A stretch of DNA of 64,000 bases from Gracilaria gracilis (Eukaryota > Rhodophyta > Florideophyceae > Gracilariales > Gracilariaceae). The stretch is taken from the NCBI GenBank assembly GCA_030374805.1, contig JARGSG010000068.1:124001-188000 (forward strand), read 5' to 3'. Below are positions 12,290 through 22,220 of the stretch, one piece after another. The translations under genes and the position numbers were made by a program. The notes under the pieces are model-generated. The model worked only from the letters and a program-made list of their open reading frames with translations, was not told where the DNA came from and did not search any database. Each line of letters opens with the position of its first letter. The stretch's first letter is position 1.

Positions 12290-14024
12290 ATTCGCCAATG
12301 TATGGACACGAAAGGTCCAAGTCTGTTTGCAAAAGAAGCGTTGACAGAACATGCGGTTTTTAAGCAAAAGAAGAGAGAAAGAATAGTAGAGTGCGTCGCC
12401 AGAGGATTGCTTTCATGCAGCAAGAGAATTCGTATAACCATTTCAACAGTTGTACCATGTTTGCCAAGTAGTAGTGCAGCCATTGAGTTCAGTAGGCCCG
12501 TTCCAAACCTTGCAAATTGGCGCTTAACATTGCCCTCTCGTCGGCTCGACTGTCCATCGAGCGACAAGACAACGCAGGGCTGGCCACAAGGTACTGCAGT
12601 GCGACGAGCGAGCGGCAAGAACGCGGTTATTTTAGCGACAGTAGTTATAAAGTGGAACGAGGACACGGCGGTAGCGATATCGGTATGCGGTCCAGACTGT
12701 AGTTTTCGGCGGAGCGCAAAATCTCACGTTCACGATTCCAAGACAACATAGACCAACGCGCGGCCCAGCTACCAGACACATTGGATGGATGTGTGTGGGC
12801 AGGCTAGAGCAAGGGCTGGATCCAAGTCTTCCCACCGCTGCTGGTGGCGCACGCGCAGGAATCGTCGCGATTTTGTACATTGTAGTGCGGGATATCCATG
12901 AAAGAGACGAGGCGAGAAATGCGGATTGATCGGTAGAGCGGCGCGCCTGTGCGGCGGAGAAGAAAACAGAGGTGCGTGTGATACACGAGCGCGGCGGTGG
13001 GGAGGGGTTATCGGTAAGAAACTGTTGATCCACCTTGAAGACAAGGCGATCTCGACCAGCAGTTACACCTTGATGGGCTGGGTTGCCGAATGCAAATTGC
13101 AGAAAGCAACCCACACAGATTCAAGTTTGAATCGAATGCACCGCCACCTACAAACCGTAGGTGGCAGATTTAGAACGTCTTCTTAATAAACAATTCCAGA
13201 CTCTCCACAGGAGGTCTGGGGGCATCCGTATCTACTGCGGGACTTCCTTGGTGCCCAACCTTTTGCCTTTGCCTCCTTCATTTTTCCATCGGCGCGCGCG
13301 CGGCGACTTCGAACCTAGACGGAACAACAGAAACGCGGAAAGCGGATCGAAAAGAGCGGTTGCAGGCGGAAGCGGAAAGGGAGGCCAGGCGCCAGTCCCA
13401 AGCGAATGCTACCATGAAGCGCGCAGTGGAAGGAGGCGAGAGGTGCGTCGTAGTAAAGTGCACTGCTTGACCGCCGGCGAGTTGCGCACTCGCCGGAACG
13501 GTCGTGCATTTTATTTGGTGCAAGCTACCGTTTCGGGCTGCGCCACAGGGCGCCCCGAGAACGCCAACCGCAAACCGGTCGCGCGTTTACTGCGCTCGTC
13601 TTGCGAGAGGTCTACGGGCTTCAACAAAGAACATGTAGAAAGCAGCGGTTCAACTTACACCACACTTTATCACGGTAATGTACACATTTGTAAAGTAAGC
13701 AAAAACTTAGACGGAAAATGTCTCTAACTGGTTTTCTGGAGGAATGTCCAAGGTTTGACGTGACCCAGCTGTACGCAGCAATGAATGGCAGTGTAGACGT
13801 ACGTTGAAAACCAAATCAGCGAGATCACCCACCCAATTGCAGATTGCAATTGATGTCTTGCGCACACAACAATGTACAATTCGCAAGTGTCAATGTGCGT
13901 ACTGGTTCAAACTTGTGCACCAAATCGAATGCGTCTCGCTACCATCCGCTTCAATAAAACATCATCACGAAAAGGGCATCTCCACTCGTGGCAGTAAAAC
14001 GACAAACCGATAAGTTATGTTGGA
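12290..14024. other. No supported gene
   Basis: Frames on both strands at 12271-13114 and 13161-13727 overlap and show no domain. The plus frame at 13161-13727 runs through a probable LTR end (13190-13270, AATAAA followed by ACTCTCCACA) that resembles 5820-5900, so it is unlikely to be a gene. Confidence 0.45.
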
Positions 14025-14049
14025 GATTTTCGCGGTCACCGCGAAAATC
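14025..14049. repeat. 25-bp near-perfect palindrome (12-nt arms, 1-nt centre)
   Basis: GATTTTCGCGGT is followed by C and the exact complement ACCGCGAAAATC. It is isolated, with no gene beside it. It could be a cruciform or a protein site. Confidence 0.8.
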
Positions 14050-14616
14050 ATCTTCCCCCGTGGGCCGACAACGATATAGACAACAGTATACCGCTTCGGA
14101 ACGATATAACCCACGCTATAAATTGGTTTTTAGCGAAAGTTTCCCCGGCGCCAGTATACATAACGGTCCAATCCGCTTCCGCCATGACAAAAGTCAATCA
14201 CAATCAGTGATTAACTTTCTGTCGCCTCTCTCTTGCCTCCACCTCCCCTTCAACTTGAAACACTCGATATGACCTCATATCGTCTCGTCAATACAAATTA
14301 GTGGCCCCTCGCTCAAATCACGGTATCAAAGCAACTCTAGCGACTCACTGCGTTACAGAGGAGCTCTCCCACCCTCCCCGACGCAGACAGTAGCTCCTCC
14401 ACTTCCTTGCGGTACGACAGCAGCTCATTCTTCCTCCACAGCATGCAAAAGAGATCGCTTACATTTCCTGCAACAAACTCTCTCACCCTTCAACACGCCA
14501 CCGTGCTTGTCGTCTACCCTTCAGCTGATTCACGTTCCCTTGTGTGAGCACACGAGTTCAGCGGCTGACCTGCTGGCTCAACCTTTCCCGGCTCCTCACT
14601 TAAGCTCCTCCCGTCT

Positions 14617-14904
14617 CGTCCTGCCTGCTCATCCACACTCCGTGCTGCGCCGCTCCACCCGCCCCGTCCTGCATGCTGACCCGCACTCCGTGCTCCGCCA
14701 CTCCACCCGCTCCGTCCTGCCTGCTCACCCGCACTCCGTGTTCCGCCACTCCAGCCGCCCCGTCCTGCCTGGTCACCCGCACTCCGTGCTCCGCCATTCC
14801 ACCCGCTCCATCCTGCCTGGTCACCCGCACTCGGTGCTCCGCCACTCGACCCGCCCCGTCCTGCCTGCTTACCCGCACTTCGTGGTCCGCCTCCTCACTC
14901 GCAC
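14617..14904. repeat. 48-bp minisatellite, six copies
   Basis: Units begin at 14617, 14665, 14713, 14761, 14809 and 14857 with (C)GTCCTGCCTGCTCACCCGCAC and similar. Because 48 is a multiple of three, open frames of 16-residue repeats appear on both strands and in more than one plus frame (14507-14911, 14673-15140, minus 14878-14600). None needs to be a gene. It differs from a CRISPR array in having no unique spacers. Confidence 0.85.
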
Positions 14905-15282
14905 TCTGTGATACGCCTGCTCACTCGCATTCGCCACTCTGCTTGGAAACCGACACTCCTCATCTCTCCACACTGACTCCCGCTCTGCCTGTTGACTACC
15001 GCTTCCCCGGCGGCTTACGCACGCCCCTCTGTGCCACCTCACTGATCCCATCTGCCCATCCTGCTCACTCATCTTCTCCCCCCGGCAGGCCACGCAAACT
15101 CCCTCGTGCCATGTCAATAACCCTGCCGCGCACCAGATAATTCATCCCCTCGGGCTAGAGCGCACTCACCATCTCGCACGCCACCTCACACATACCGCCC
15201 TGCATAGCTCACTCACACTCTCATTTCGTTTTGAGTAACCATTGTCGGTGTGAGAAGGATTTCAATCCACAGTGCCAACAGT
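14905..15282. other. Non-coding interval between minisatellite and Harbinger-1
   Basis: C-rich sequence continues from the minisatellite to about 15200, with no domain. The left terminal inverted repeat of Harbinger-1 should lie here, but I could not find a partner for it. Confidence 0.35.
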
Positions 15283-16521
15283 ATGCAGCACAATGAAGCA
15301 ATCAGTTGGGGTCGCTCTCCAATTCCAACTTCGAACAGTGCCTCCTGCACAGTGACACCACCCATTCGATCTGCAACACCAACAACAGGTCCGGAACAAC
15401 TGCTGGCACACAACGTCTCACCGTTGAACCCTTCCACAACTGCGCACTGCGAAAATATTGTAGGGTCCGAAGGTTCTGCCGCGCAACCGACAACATCTGC
15501 ATCGGGGTTGAAGCAGAAGGGCACCCAGACCAGGACTCATCGCGGCAAGCAACCCAAATGGCAAGATTTGGACACAATGACGTCTACAATGGCGACAGTA
15601 AACTTGCCAGATGCCTCGATAAATGGTTCGATGCAGAAGAAAAGTGTGTGGCACGCACAATTGAAGGTAAAGTTCGACAGGCTACTGAGAGTGCTCATTC
15701 CGGAGCATCCAAAGCTGAAAAACAGGGAGAAGATGAACGTATGGAATAGCAGATCAAGGCGAAGTGTTTCAGTGCAAGGACAAAAAGGCCTAGCAGCTTG
15801 TCGAAAGTTGAAGGGGTGTCTGCGTACTGTCGAAGCGCACAAGTTCACGGGCAACGCTACAGAGTCCGACAGGATGCGCTGTGCGATGGGCATGTTCAAC
15901 GGCACCATTAAAGTTTCGCATTTCTACGATGTCTTTCTCAACCCGAATTACGTGATTGGGAAACACTTCCCTTATCCTCTGACATTCAAGTGGCTCAATA
16001 CTGCGACAAGAGAGCTTGACCCTGTCCCTCTTGCACACCGTGAAACAACGCTATATCTACCTGCACAGGAAGAAAAGGGGAGCGAAAATAGTCACGACGC
16101 GAAAGGTACCGACGACATTCAACCATCGGGAGGGCGCGGCGTTGAAATTCATGTGACGGATGCAGACATGGCGGAGCGACGTAAGCGTCCGTTGGGGGTG
16201 AAGTTTGCCAAAGCGGCGAAAAAAGCCAAGCAGGAGGCAGCGAAAGAATATGTCGCTCTGCATTCTGCCCTCGAATCTTGGACAAAAGGGTTTGCTGACG
16301 CCAGTAGTGCGTCCATCGAAGCGGCAAACTCCCGGGCGGTGATGAACAAGGAGCAATCGGACTGCGAGTATGAACTTCGGAAAGGAGCGGATGAACTGGA
16401 GGCTGTCAAGGTTTTGTTTAATGATCAGGAAGAGGACAGTAAAAAGTATAGGAGGGCTCTAGAAAGGAAAAGGCTCCGCAAACTGCTGCAAGAAGAAGAA
16501 GTAGAAATCGGAGACCAATAA
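15283..16521 (+). CDS. Harbinger-1 ORF1, Myb/SANT- and NAM-associated-like DNA-binding protein
   Basis: The frame is open from an upstream GTG (15250), and the first ATG is at 15283, giving about 412 residues. The middle looks like the trihelix/SANT-type region of plant and algal PIF/Harbinger accessory proteins: A-M-G-M-F-N-G followed by F-Y-D-V-F-L-N and P-L-T-F-K-W-L-N. The C-terminus starts R-P-L-G-V-K-F-A-K and continues as a long charged coiled coil, as in NAM-associated C-terminal domains. The gene is convergent with a PIF transposase 32 bp downstream, the usual two-ORF layout of PIF/Harbinger. The accessory protein would bind element ends and bring the transposase to the nucleus. The N-terminal third fits the family poorly and may hide a frameshift. 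Confidence 0.65.
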   Translation: MQHNEAISWGRSPIPTSNSASCTVTPPIRSATPTTGPEQLLAHNVSPLNPSTTAHCENIVGSEGSAAQPTTSASGLKQKGTQTRTHRGKQPKWQDLDTMTSTMATVNLPDASINGSMQKKSVWHAQLKVKFDRLLRVLIPEHPKLKNREKMNVWNSRSRRSVSVQGQKGLAACRKLKGCLRTVEAHKFTGNATESDRMRCAMGMFNGTIKVSHFYDVFLNPNYVIGKHFPYPLTFKWLNTATRELDPVPLAHRETTLYLPAQEEKGSENSHDAKGTDDIQPSGGRGVEIHVTDADMAERRKRPLGVKFAKAAKKAKQEAAKEYVALHSALESWTKGFADASSASIEAANSRAVMNKEQSDCEYELRKGADELEAVKVLFNDQEEDSKKYRRALERKRLRKLLQEEEVEIGDQ

Positions 16522-16553
16522 AATGAAACAGATGATGTACGATAGATTTAAAG

Positions 16554-17426
16554 TCAACATGCACCATTCCCAGCTCCTTGATCATCCAAGTACTCATCGA
16601 GATTACCCTTCCCATACCTGTCCCAAATGGCGTCCGCCAGGGCGTTTGTAAGCATGTCTTGGTTGCGACTGTCCTCTACACTGTCCGCGTTTTCTCGGTT
16701 AAAATCTGCGTTGGTGTAAGCATCTGTCGGCATAGTGCATGACCGTAATGGAACCACGGCTGCATCTGAGTCAATGCTCACAATATTGACAGTCTCCATT
16801 TGACCTTCTGTGCCTTTTGCTTCAATTATCATGTTGTGCAATATTGCACAAGCTCTGACAATATACTGCATGTCCTCCGTATACCAGAGGCGAGACAGAT
16901 TGGCAAGAATATGTCCCCTACTAAACAGGACAGCGTAGAACCGGTCCACGCTTTTCCAAAACGCCTCCTGCGCCCTTGAAAAGGTCTTTTCGCGCTTGGT
17001 CTTTGGATTGGGAATGGTATTCACAAATATGCGAAATGGTGGATATATTCCATCCACAACCCAATAGAACCAGTCTATAATACGCCCAGAGATAGTGAAA
17101 TCTGGCTTGAGTAAGAGCCATGCCCCAGTTCTAACGTCCATAAAAAGAGGAGAGCAGTCCAGTATATTGAGATCGTTCAATGCCCCAGGAAACCCGAACT
17201 TTAGGTGCCATATCCAAAATCTGTCGTCGCATACGCTTTCATGACGTAGTTCCGGCTTCCTTGACTTTCCTATATTACGTCTCTGTTCTGCGACCGCTCC
17301 ACAATGTAGCTTCCACGCCGAATAGCCAAGCGAGCCAAGAGCTCCTGGAAACCCAATTTTGGCATGACGGTTTATCAGTAGCTTCATATCGTTTTCGAGC
17401 AAAACCCGAGGAGGGTGATGATCCAC
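16554..17426 (-). pseudogene. Harbinger-1 transposase (PIF/plant-transposon-protein type), catalytic residues lost
   Basis: The frame matches the PIF/Harbinger family: G-F-P-G-A-L-G-S-L, then W-I-W-H-L-K-F-G-F-P-G-A-L-N-D-L-N-I-L-D, V-V-D-G-I-Y-P and C-A-I-L-H-N-M-I. Where the family has the first catalytic Asp (G-S-x-D-C) this copy reads G-S-L-G-Y. Where it has the catalytic Glu (V-E-R-x-F-G) it reads V-D-R-F-Y. Only the middle Asp (V-D-G-I-Y-P) survives. There is no ATG at the 5' end of the homology, and the N-terminus is missing beyond about 17460. The copy is inactive. Confidence 0.75.
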
Positions 17427-18059
17427 AGGATGTCCGAGTCCTGCTCTCTGTAAGGGCAGACTCAGCAGGAGAACCGTCTGTCCGTACTCGGATCCGGGTG
17501 TAAGACCGGAGACGGTGACTGGATATACCTACAGAGGTGGGAACAAAGAAAGGATCAAGACCAAATACGGGACACGGGGACAGACCAGGTAGTGGGGCGA
17601 TCGGGGAAAAAGGGAACCGTAGCGACGGTATAGCGCTCTAGAGAGAGACAACCCAAAGCGGAGCCGAGGGTCGTGCCAACCGGCGGCAACAGACCCAAAC
17701 GGCGGAGCGACACACACCACAGTGCCCTAGATAACCCTATACAGAGGCGGAAGCGACGCCTGAACCGAGGAACAGTCACAGAATAACACCAACCACTGGT
17801 GCAGTACACAAGACAAAAGTACACAATAAAACACAGATAAACCAAAGAAAATGGGCAAGATATAGCTTCCTTAGTGACCCTGAGGGGTGGAGGTGCCGAA
17901 ACCAAACGTGGTTACTCTTCTAATGGAGTGGTAAACCTACGTAGGCCGCAACTACCATAGCCCGGTCCTTGGGAGAAGGACACGACTCAGTCGAGTTTTA
18001 CTTGGTGGCTCCAGGGCGAGATCGCCCGAGTATATGTAGTATTCACCAACTGTTACACT
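17427..18059. other. Possible LTR remnant between the two Harbinger elements
   Basis: No gene. On the minus strand the sequence is T- and C-rich with TATA/AATAAA-like stretches and ends near 17490 in a CCGGGTGTAAGACCGG block. A similar block (CCGGGTGTAAACCG) occurs at about 7565 in another non-coding stretch of the same style. Both may be remnants of related LTRs; support is weak. Confidence 0.3.
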
Positions 18060-18075
18060 GGGCGTCTCCTGAAAA
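18060..18075 (+). repeat. Left terminal inverted repeat of Harbinger-2
   Basis: GGGCGTCTCCTGAAAA, preceded by the target duplicate ACT at 18057-18059. It is exactly complementary to 20761-20776. Confidence 0.92.
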
Positions 18076-18406
18076 TACAAACACGCTGTTTGCGCACACT
18101 CAAATCGTCACGATTTGTTTCTTTTCTGTGACTTGCGTGCTCCACTTCGCACGGCGTCCGGAGACGTGCGAGGCGAGTAATACCGCCACGCAAACACTCG
18201 TTCGTCGTTGCAAACCTCTCCATAAACGCATCGATGCCCGAACGAAACCCAGCACAAGCTCCCGCCACTGCTAGTCTTCTGACGTGAAGCGAAAGTGCAG
18301 CTTGCTTTGACACCGCGGCTCGTTCCGCAATACGTCCTTCCGCAATGAAGCGTACATCAAACTTCTGTGTTTCTATCAGCCATTCGGTTTTTGCTGGTTC
18401 TTTGCG

Positions 18407-19423
18407 ATGAACTACCAAGAACAGCACAGTCCTAGTCCTCTCGTGCCTGAAGAGACTAGAAAACTAGAAATGCAGAGCGACATACAGCTGGTTTCCGTTC
18501 AACCTTCAACTGTCGCCAATGCTACAGCCGTAACTTGCCGTGCACCGAGACGCGTTCCACTCCAACAGACCCCAAATACAACTGGAACCCACAAACGCTC
18601 CGCGCCTCGCGCTACACATCCGGACGTGCCGCAGCAATCGAAGAAACACAAGAATAGCAAGTCGCGTGGGTTTAGCTTTACAACCAGAGAGGTGAACAGT
18701 TTACTGGACGTTTTGGAACACTTCTTGCCGATAGGACCCATGGAATGGGACACAGTTACCAAGAATCACCACGATGTGTTCCCTTCTTACAAACGTACTC
18801 CCGAATCGCTCCGTCGCAAATTTGCAACTCTTTACCGAACCAAAGTCCCAACAGGAGATCCGCATTGCCCCCAAGATGTGAAGCGGGCGAAGAAGATAAA
18901 TGAGATGATCAGGGAGAAGTGCGATATTGGTAACGCTGATGAGGATATCGGCCTCGATTTAGGGAATATTCAAGAAGAAGAACCCGGTACTGATCTCGAC
19001 GAAGCACTTGAGGGGGAAAATGACGACGATCAAGGCGACGAAGAAGGCATTCAAGAAGTTTCTCCGACCACTGCGCTCGTTACCGCCACTGCCTTGCAAT
19101 CCCGCCGCTTAACGCACGTGCGCCGAGCCAAACCTGATGGAAATGAAGATTTGATTACTCTTTACAAGCTCTCCATCCTTGAGGATCAAAAGGATAGAAA
19201 GGAGCAACGAAAGCGGGAGGAACTGCGTATAGATCGGGAAAGGGAAAGGGAGGAGCGGCAGAGAGAAAGAGAGCAGCGGGAGGCTCTTCGGTTCGAACGT
19301 CTAATAGAATCAGGACAGAAAAACCATGACAACATGATGAGCATGATGATGCTTTTAATTGGTTCTGGTCGCGCGCCGAATGGTGGCCACCATAGTGATG
19401 CCCTTCAAAAAGATGGCAAATGA
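18407..19423 (+). CDS. Harbinger-2 ORF1, DUF6818-like DNA-binding accessory protein
   Basis: 338 residues from an ATG at 18407. The N-terminus is Pro/Thr/basic. A SANT-like domain (about residues 85-170) reads G-P-M-E-W-D-T-V, then P-E-S-L-R-R-K-F-A-T-L-Y and P-T-G-D-P-H-C-P, the pattern I associate with DUF6818 of algal and oomycete transposon proteins. An acidic stretch follows (about 190-220). A strongly charged R/E-rich coiled coil (about 255-310) ends in a Met-rich tail. Such proteins probably bind the element ends and recruit the transposase. The gene is convergent with the transposase and undamaged. Confidence 0.8.
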   Translation: MNYQEQHSPSPLVPEETRKLEMQSDIQLVSVQPSTVANATAVTCRAPRRVPLQQTPNTTGTHKRSAPRATHPDVPQQSKKHKNSKSRGFSFTTREVNSLLDVLEHFLPIGPMEWDTVTKNHHDVFPSYKRTPESLRRKFATLYRTKVPTGDPHCPQDVKRAKKINEMIREKCDIGNADEDIGLDLGNIQEEEPGTDLDEALEGENDDDQGDEEGIQEVSPTTALVTATALQSRRLTHVRRAKPDGNEDLITLYKLSILEDQKDRKEQRKREELRIDREREREERQREREQREALRFERLIESGQKNHDNMMSMMMLLIGSGRAPNGGHHSDALQKDGK

Positions 19424-20562
19424 GGGAACAAAGAGTTCGCATTGCGGTGCAATGCTGGTGTGAACACCGTTTTGATCTGATTCAACCCCACCATTCTTGT
19501 TCGAAGGTTGAAGAGAAGCACTAAAGAGGTCAGAAACATCTTTCGTTCACCATATGGTTCGTATCGCATTCTGTCGGCGACCCGTGGAAAGCACGATTTA
19601 AACGCTCGCATTCCCCACTCAGCACTCTGTCGAAGGGATGTTGCCTGCCTACCAGTTTCCAGTTCCGACGCGTTAGCAGCTGTAGCAACTATGTTGGGGC
19701 TACTCTTAAGTAAAAATGGATACCTTCCTCTTGAAAATGCCGAGTCGATAACACAGCGTCCCCCATATTGTTCGTGCGCTGCTTCTAGCTTTTCGTAAAC
19801 GCCAGATTTCTCGGCAACGTGGGAGTCGTGCATTGCTCCGGGTGCATTTAATCCGCACGCAATGACCACCCCCGTTGGACTGAATGTAAGTACGTTTGCT
19901 ACATAGTGGTCATGCGTCCACCCGTTGTAAAATCGGTTCTGAACGACCTTATCTCCACTTTGTTGTAGTTTTAGTTTTAGTCCGTCCGCGAAGCAGTAAA
20001 CATTCCGGAGAAACGGATAGTTAGCCTGAATGAGACTCATCGCAGACTGAGCCTCGGAAGTTGATGGCATTTTAACGGTAGCCAACGAATCTTTGGCTAA
20101 ATTGTTGATGAGAAGACGGCGAGCGAATCTGATATACAAAGAAGAAACGCTTGCGGTGGTTCCAAATATGAGCGATAGGCTCATCAAAGAGCCCCTAGTC
20201 CGCGTGTGCGACAAAGCCAAACCCAAACAGGTGGTCGCATTCATCAATCTTGGTCTTCCACGGTTGGTTGTAGACCGCATTCTGATATATCCGCATTCTG
20301 TGTACGGTGTGAATCGTTCGTAATACGGTTTAAACTTTTCAAGTAGATACTGAAATGTTCTGTGATCAAAGCCGGTCAGTGTGATCAGCGAAGGTTCGCA
20401 TCCGCTGCCATACAAGAAGAAAAACGGCGATTGTTGTGGGAATCTTAGTGCGGACCTCCTTATTTTTCCTTGTCGGATGCGTTGCTGGTAAGGAGCCAGG
20501 TGGGTCCTAAACGAAGGCTGCCGTTTTGACTTCAAGATCAAGTGCGGGGGACATCGGGTCAT
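19405..20562 (-). CDS. Harbinger-2 transposase (DDE_Tnp_4)
   Basis: About 385 residues from the ATG at 20562-20560; an upstream TTG at 20577 is in frame but a less likely start. The catalytic triad can be read as Asp in F-A-D-G-L-K-L (about residue 192), Asp in V-I-D-S-A-F-S (about 273) and Glu in S-A-E-W-G-M-R-A-F. Between them is the family's G-A-M-H-D-S-H motif, and the C-terminus has L-F-N-L-R-T-R. The N-terminal half carries a helix-turn-helix-like region. The enzyme should cut at the GGGCGTC ends and insert at a 3-bp target. No stop or frameshift is seen. Confidence 0.88.
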   Translation of the reverse strand: MTRCPPHLILKSKRQPSFRTHLAPYQQRIRQGKIRRSALRFPQQSPFFFLYGSGCEPSLITLTGFDHRTFQYLLEKFKPYYERFTPYTECGYIRMRSTTNRGRPRLMNATTCLGLALSHTRTRGSLMSLSLIFGTTASVSSLYIRFARRLLINNLAKDSLATVKMPSTSEAQSAMSLIQANYPFLRNVYCFADGLKLKLQQSGDKVVQNRFYNGWTHDHYVANVLTFSPTGVVIACGLNAPGAMHDSHVAEKSGVYEKLEAAHEQYGGRCVIDSAFSRGRYPFLLKSSPNIVATAANASELETGRQATSLRQSAEWGMRAFKSCFPRVADRMRYEPYGERKMFLTSLVLLFNLRTRMVGLNQIKTVFTPALHRNANSLFPHLPSF

Positions 20563-20760
20563 TGCAGTGCAAATCAAATGGAGAAGCAGAAGTTTCGGGA
20601 AAAAGTCGTACTAAAAGGGTGACGGTGGAAGAAGTAGCAAGCTGCATACTCTCAATGACGACGTAGTGCTTTGGTTTGCGGTTTGTTCCACAGCGATTTT
20701 CAGGACGTCTACCCAAACGCAAACGCGCATATCCACTGAGAAGCGCGTTTGCGATTTGGT

Positions 20761-20776
20761 TTTTCAGGAGACGCCC
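20761..20776 (-). repeat. Right terminal inverted repeat of Harbinger-2
   Basis: TTTTCAGGAGACGCCC, followed by the target duplicate ACT at 20777-20779. Similarity to the left end continues weakly inward (CAAA and GCGC blocks). Confidence 0.92.
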
Positions 20777-20779
20777 ACT

Positions 20780-21960
20780 ATCTACAGTAAGTACCATGGT
20801 GCACACCTCTAGAGGTTCATACACGTGGCCAACCCACTGTCAGGGTTCCAGATACCAACCCCGACGGGTGTGCCGCTGCCAATGCCTCACAGCGATGCCA
20901 CTTGGCAGCGTGTCTACCTATTAAAAAGGTTTCTATACGATGTCCACCTACTAAGGTACTGCCCAGAAGGCTTTCCACAGCAACTAAAAATTGGGGTGCA
21001 AATCATAAACTGCAACACGTCACCCGGCGGGGGATACACCATTTATGAATGGGATCAACCCCTCCGACACGGATGGCCGTTGCTCCAGAATCGTCTTCCA
21101 TTGGCCTTCGTAAGTAGTCCTCACCAAATCTGCTGCACACCGCTCGCACAAGACGCTTTCTACACTTTTGATGCGTTCATTCCGATAAACGCGTGAGTTC
21201 CGTCAGCGAGTTGGCACCTACACCTAAGGTCAGCTGTCGGAGGGCAGCAACAAGCTTTTGATAGGTGGTTGCCGACCTTTGGTCACACCAATCTATCCTC
21301 TTGCAAAAATAGCTGTCAATCTCCCGGAATCCATTTTAATCCTTGTCGTACACCAATCGGGGCATTCTAAAGCGTCTTTGAAAGCCTTTCTCAGAAAAGA
21401 CAGGCCCAAACTGTCCATTGCATTGATTTCTAAACGTAAATTGGGCAAAATAAGCATTGTGGATATGTTCGCCTGCCCATTCGCGGCCAATGTTTCTATT
21501 TGGCGCTTTCCTGGCAGCGATCGGCCATGCTTTCGTTTGTTGCTACTCTTTCTCTTCATACTGTGGCAGATACCTATAGTTGCCACCAATCGGGTTGAGA
21601 ATGACGCAGCGGTACGAGAAAATGGCACCACCTCATCGAATTTAAAGTCCATCATACGAGTTTCCAGTCGTTTTCAATGTCGTCGTTAGAAGACTTCTCA
21701 CTCCCACCGGTGGACGGCGACCACTTTTTGGCGGTATGGCAAGTAGTCGTTTTAGCGGCAACCATTGAAAAGCACACACGTTGTGTACGTATTTTAGAGT
21801 TATACCGGTATATACTCTACTGAGTGGAGATGCCCTTAACCCATAGAAAATAAACGCGTTGAGGGTTTGGATGTAAAGTTTTGTTATTCTTTGCCATTGA
21901 GTGCAATCAACATGAAGTGCTTTAACGCCATTTTCAAGGTTTTTCCGCATCTCCCAGATA
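20780..21960. other. Unassigned sequence between Harbinger-2 and Gypsy-1
   Basis: Two plus frames (20825-21196, 123 codons; 21258-21689, 143 codons) and an overlapping minus frame (21655-21293) show no domain I recognise. The frame at 20825 is crossed by no repeat and could be a small gene, but the evidence is only its length. Confidence 0.35.
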
Positions 21961-22162
21961 CAGATATACCCACACAAACCGAAGAGACAGTAAGTAGGGC
22001 TTGAAATAGTTATTATTTTGGCTATAGAACGCGACTTGTAACGAAATACGTCTTGCAGAAGAGTCCGCATGGCTCCTTAAAAGTCCTGCAGACGGATCAG
22101 TAAACTAGAGATGACACCGGGCAGGCGTCTGATTGAACACATTCCTCCCTCTTCCTAGCCCT
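21961..22162 (+). repeat. 5' LTR (or its conserved part) of Gypsy-1
   Basis: It matches 51786-51985 over about 200 bp with scattered differences, starting at ATACCCAC(A)CAAACCGAAGAG and ending near CTCTTCC(T/C)AGCCC. The gag frame starts about 60 bp later. I could not define exact ends or a target duplication, and no TGG-type primer site is obvious. Confidence 0.7.
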
Positions 22163-22220
22163 CTAGGCACCACATTCTTTTTCAATCGACCACACAACTT
22201 CGTTTTGACACTTCTACGCC

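Larger units (their letters stand above)
18060..20776. mobile_element. Harbinger-2, complete PIF/Harbinger DNA transposon
   Basis: The 2717-bp element is bounded by 16-bp perfect inverted repeats GGGCGTCTCCTGAAAA and flanked by a direct ACT on each side (18057-18059 and 20777-20779), the 3-bp duplication typical of PIF/Harbinger. It contains two open, undamaged, convergent genes: a DUF6818-like DNA-binding protein on plus and a DDE_4 transposase on minus. Their 3' ends overlap by 19 bp. All expected parts of an autonomous element are present. Confidence 0.92.

Noticed and set aside
13161-13727. A 188-codon plus frame as a gene
   Set aside because: It starts upstream of and reads through a probable LTR end, has no domain, and overlaps open frames on the other strand.
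14507-15140. Repeat-protein genes over the minisatellite
   Set aside because: Open frames exist on both strands and in two plus frames because the 48-bp unit is a multiple of three and lacks stops. No start, signal or flanking domain favours any of them.
7407-18059. A pair of homologous solo LTRs at 7537-8060 and 17500-18056
   Set aside because: Apart from a shared CCGGGTGTAA(A/G)ACCG block and similar composition I could not align them convincingly by eye. Noted only as a weak possibility.
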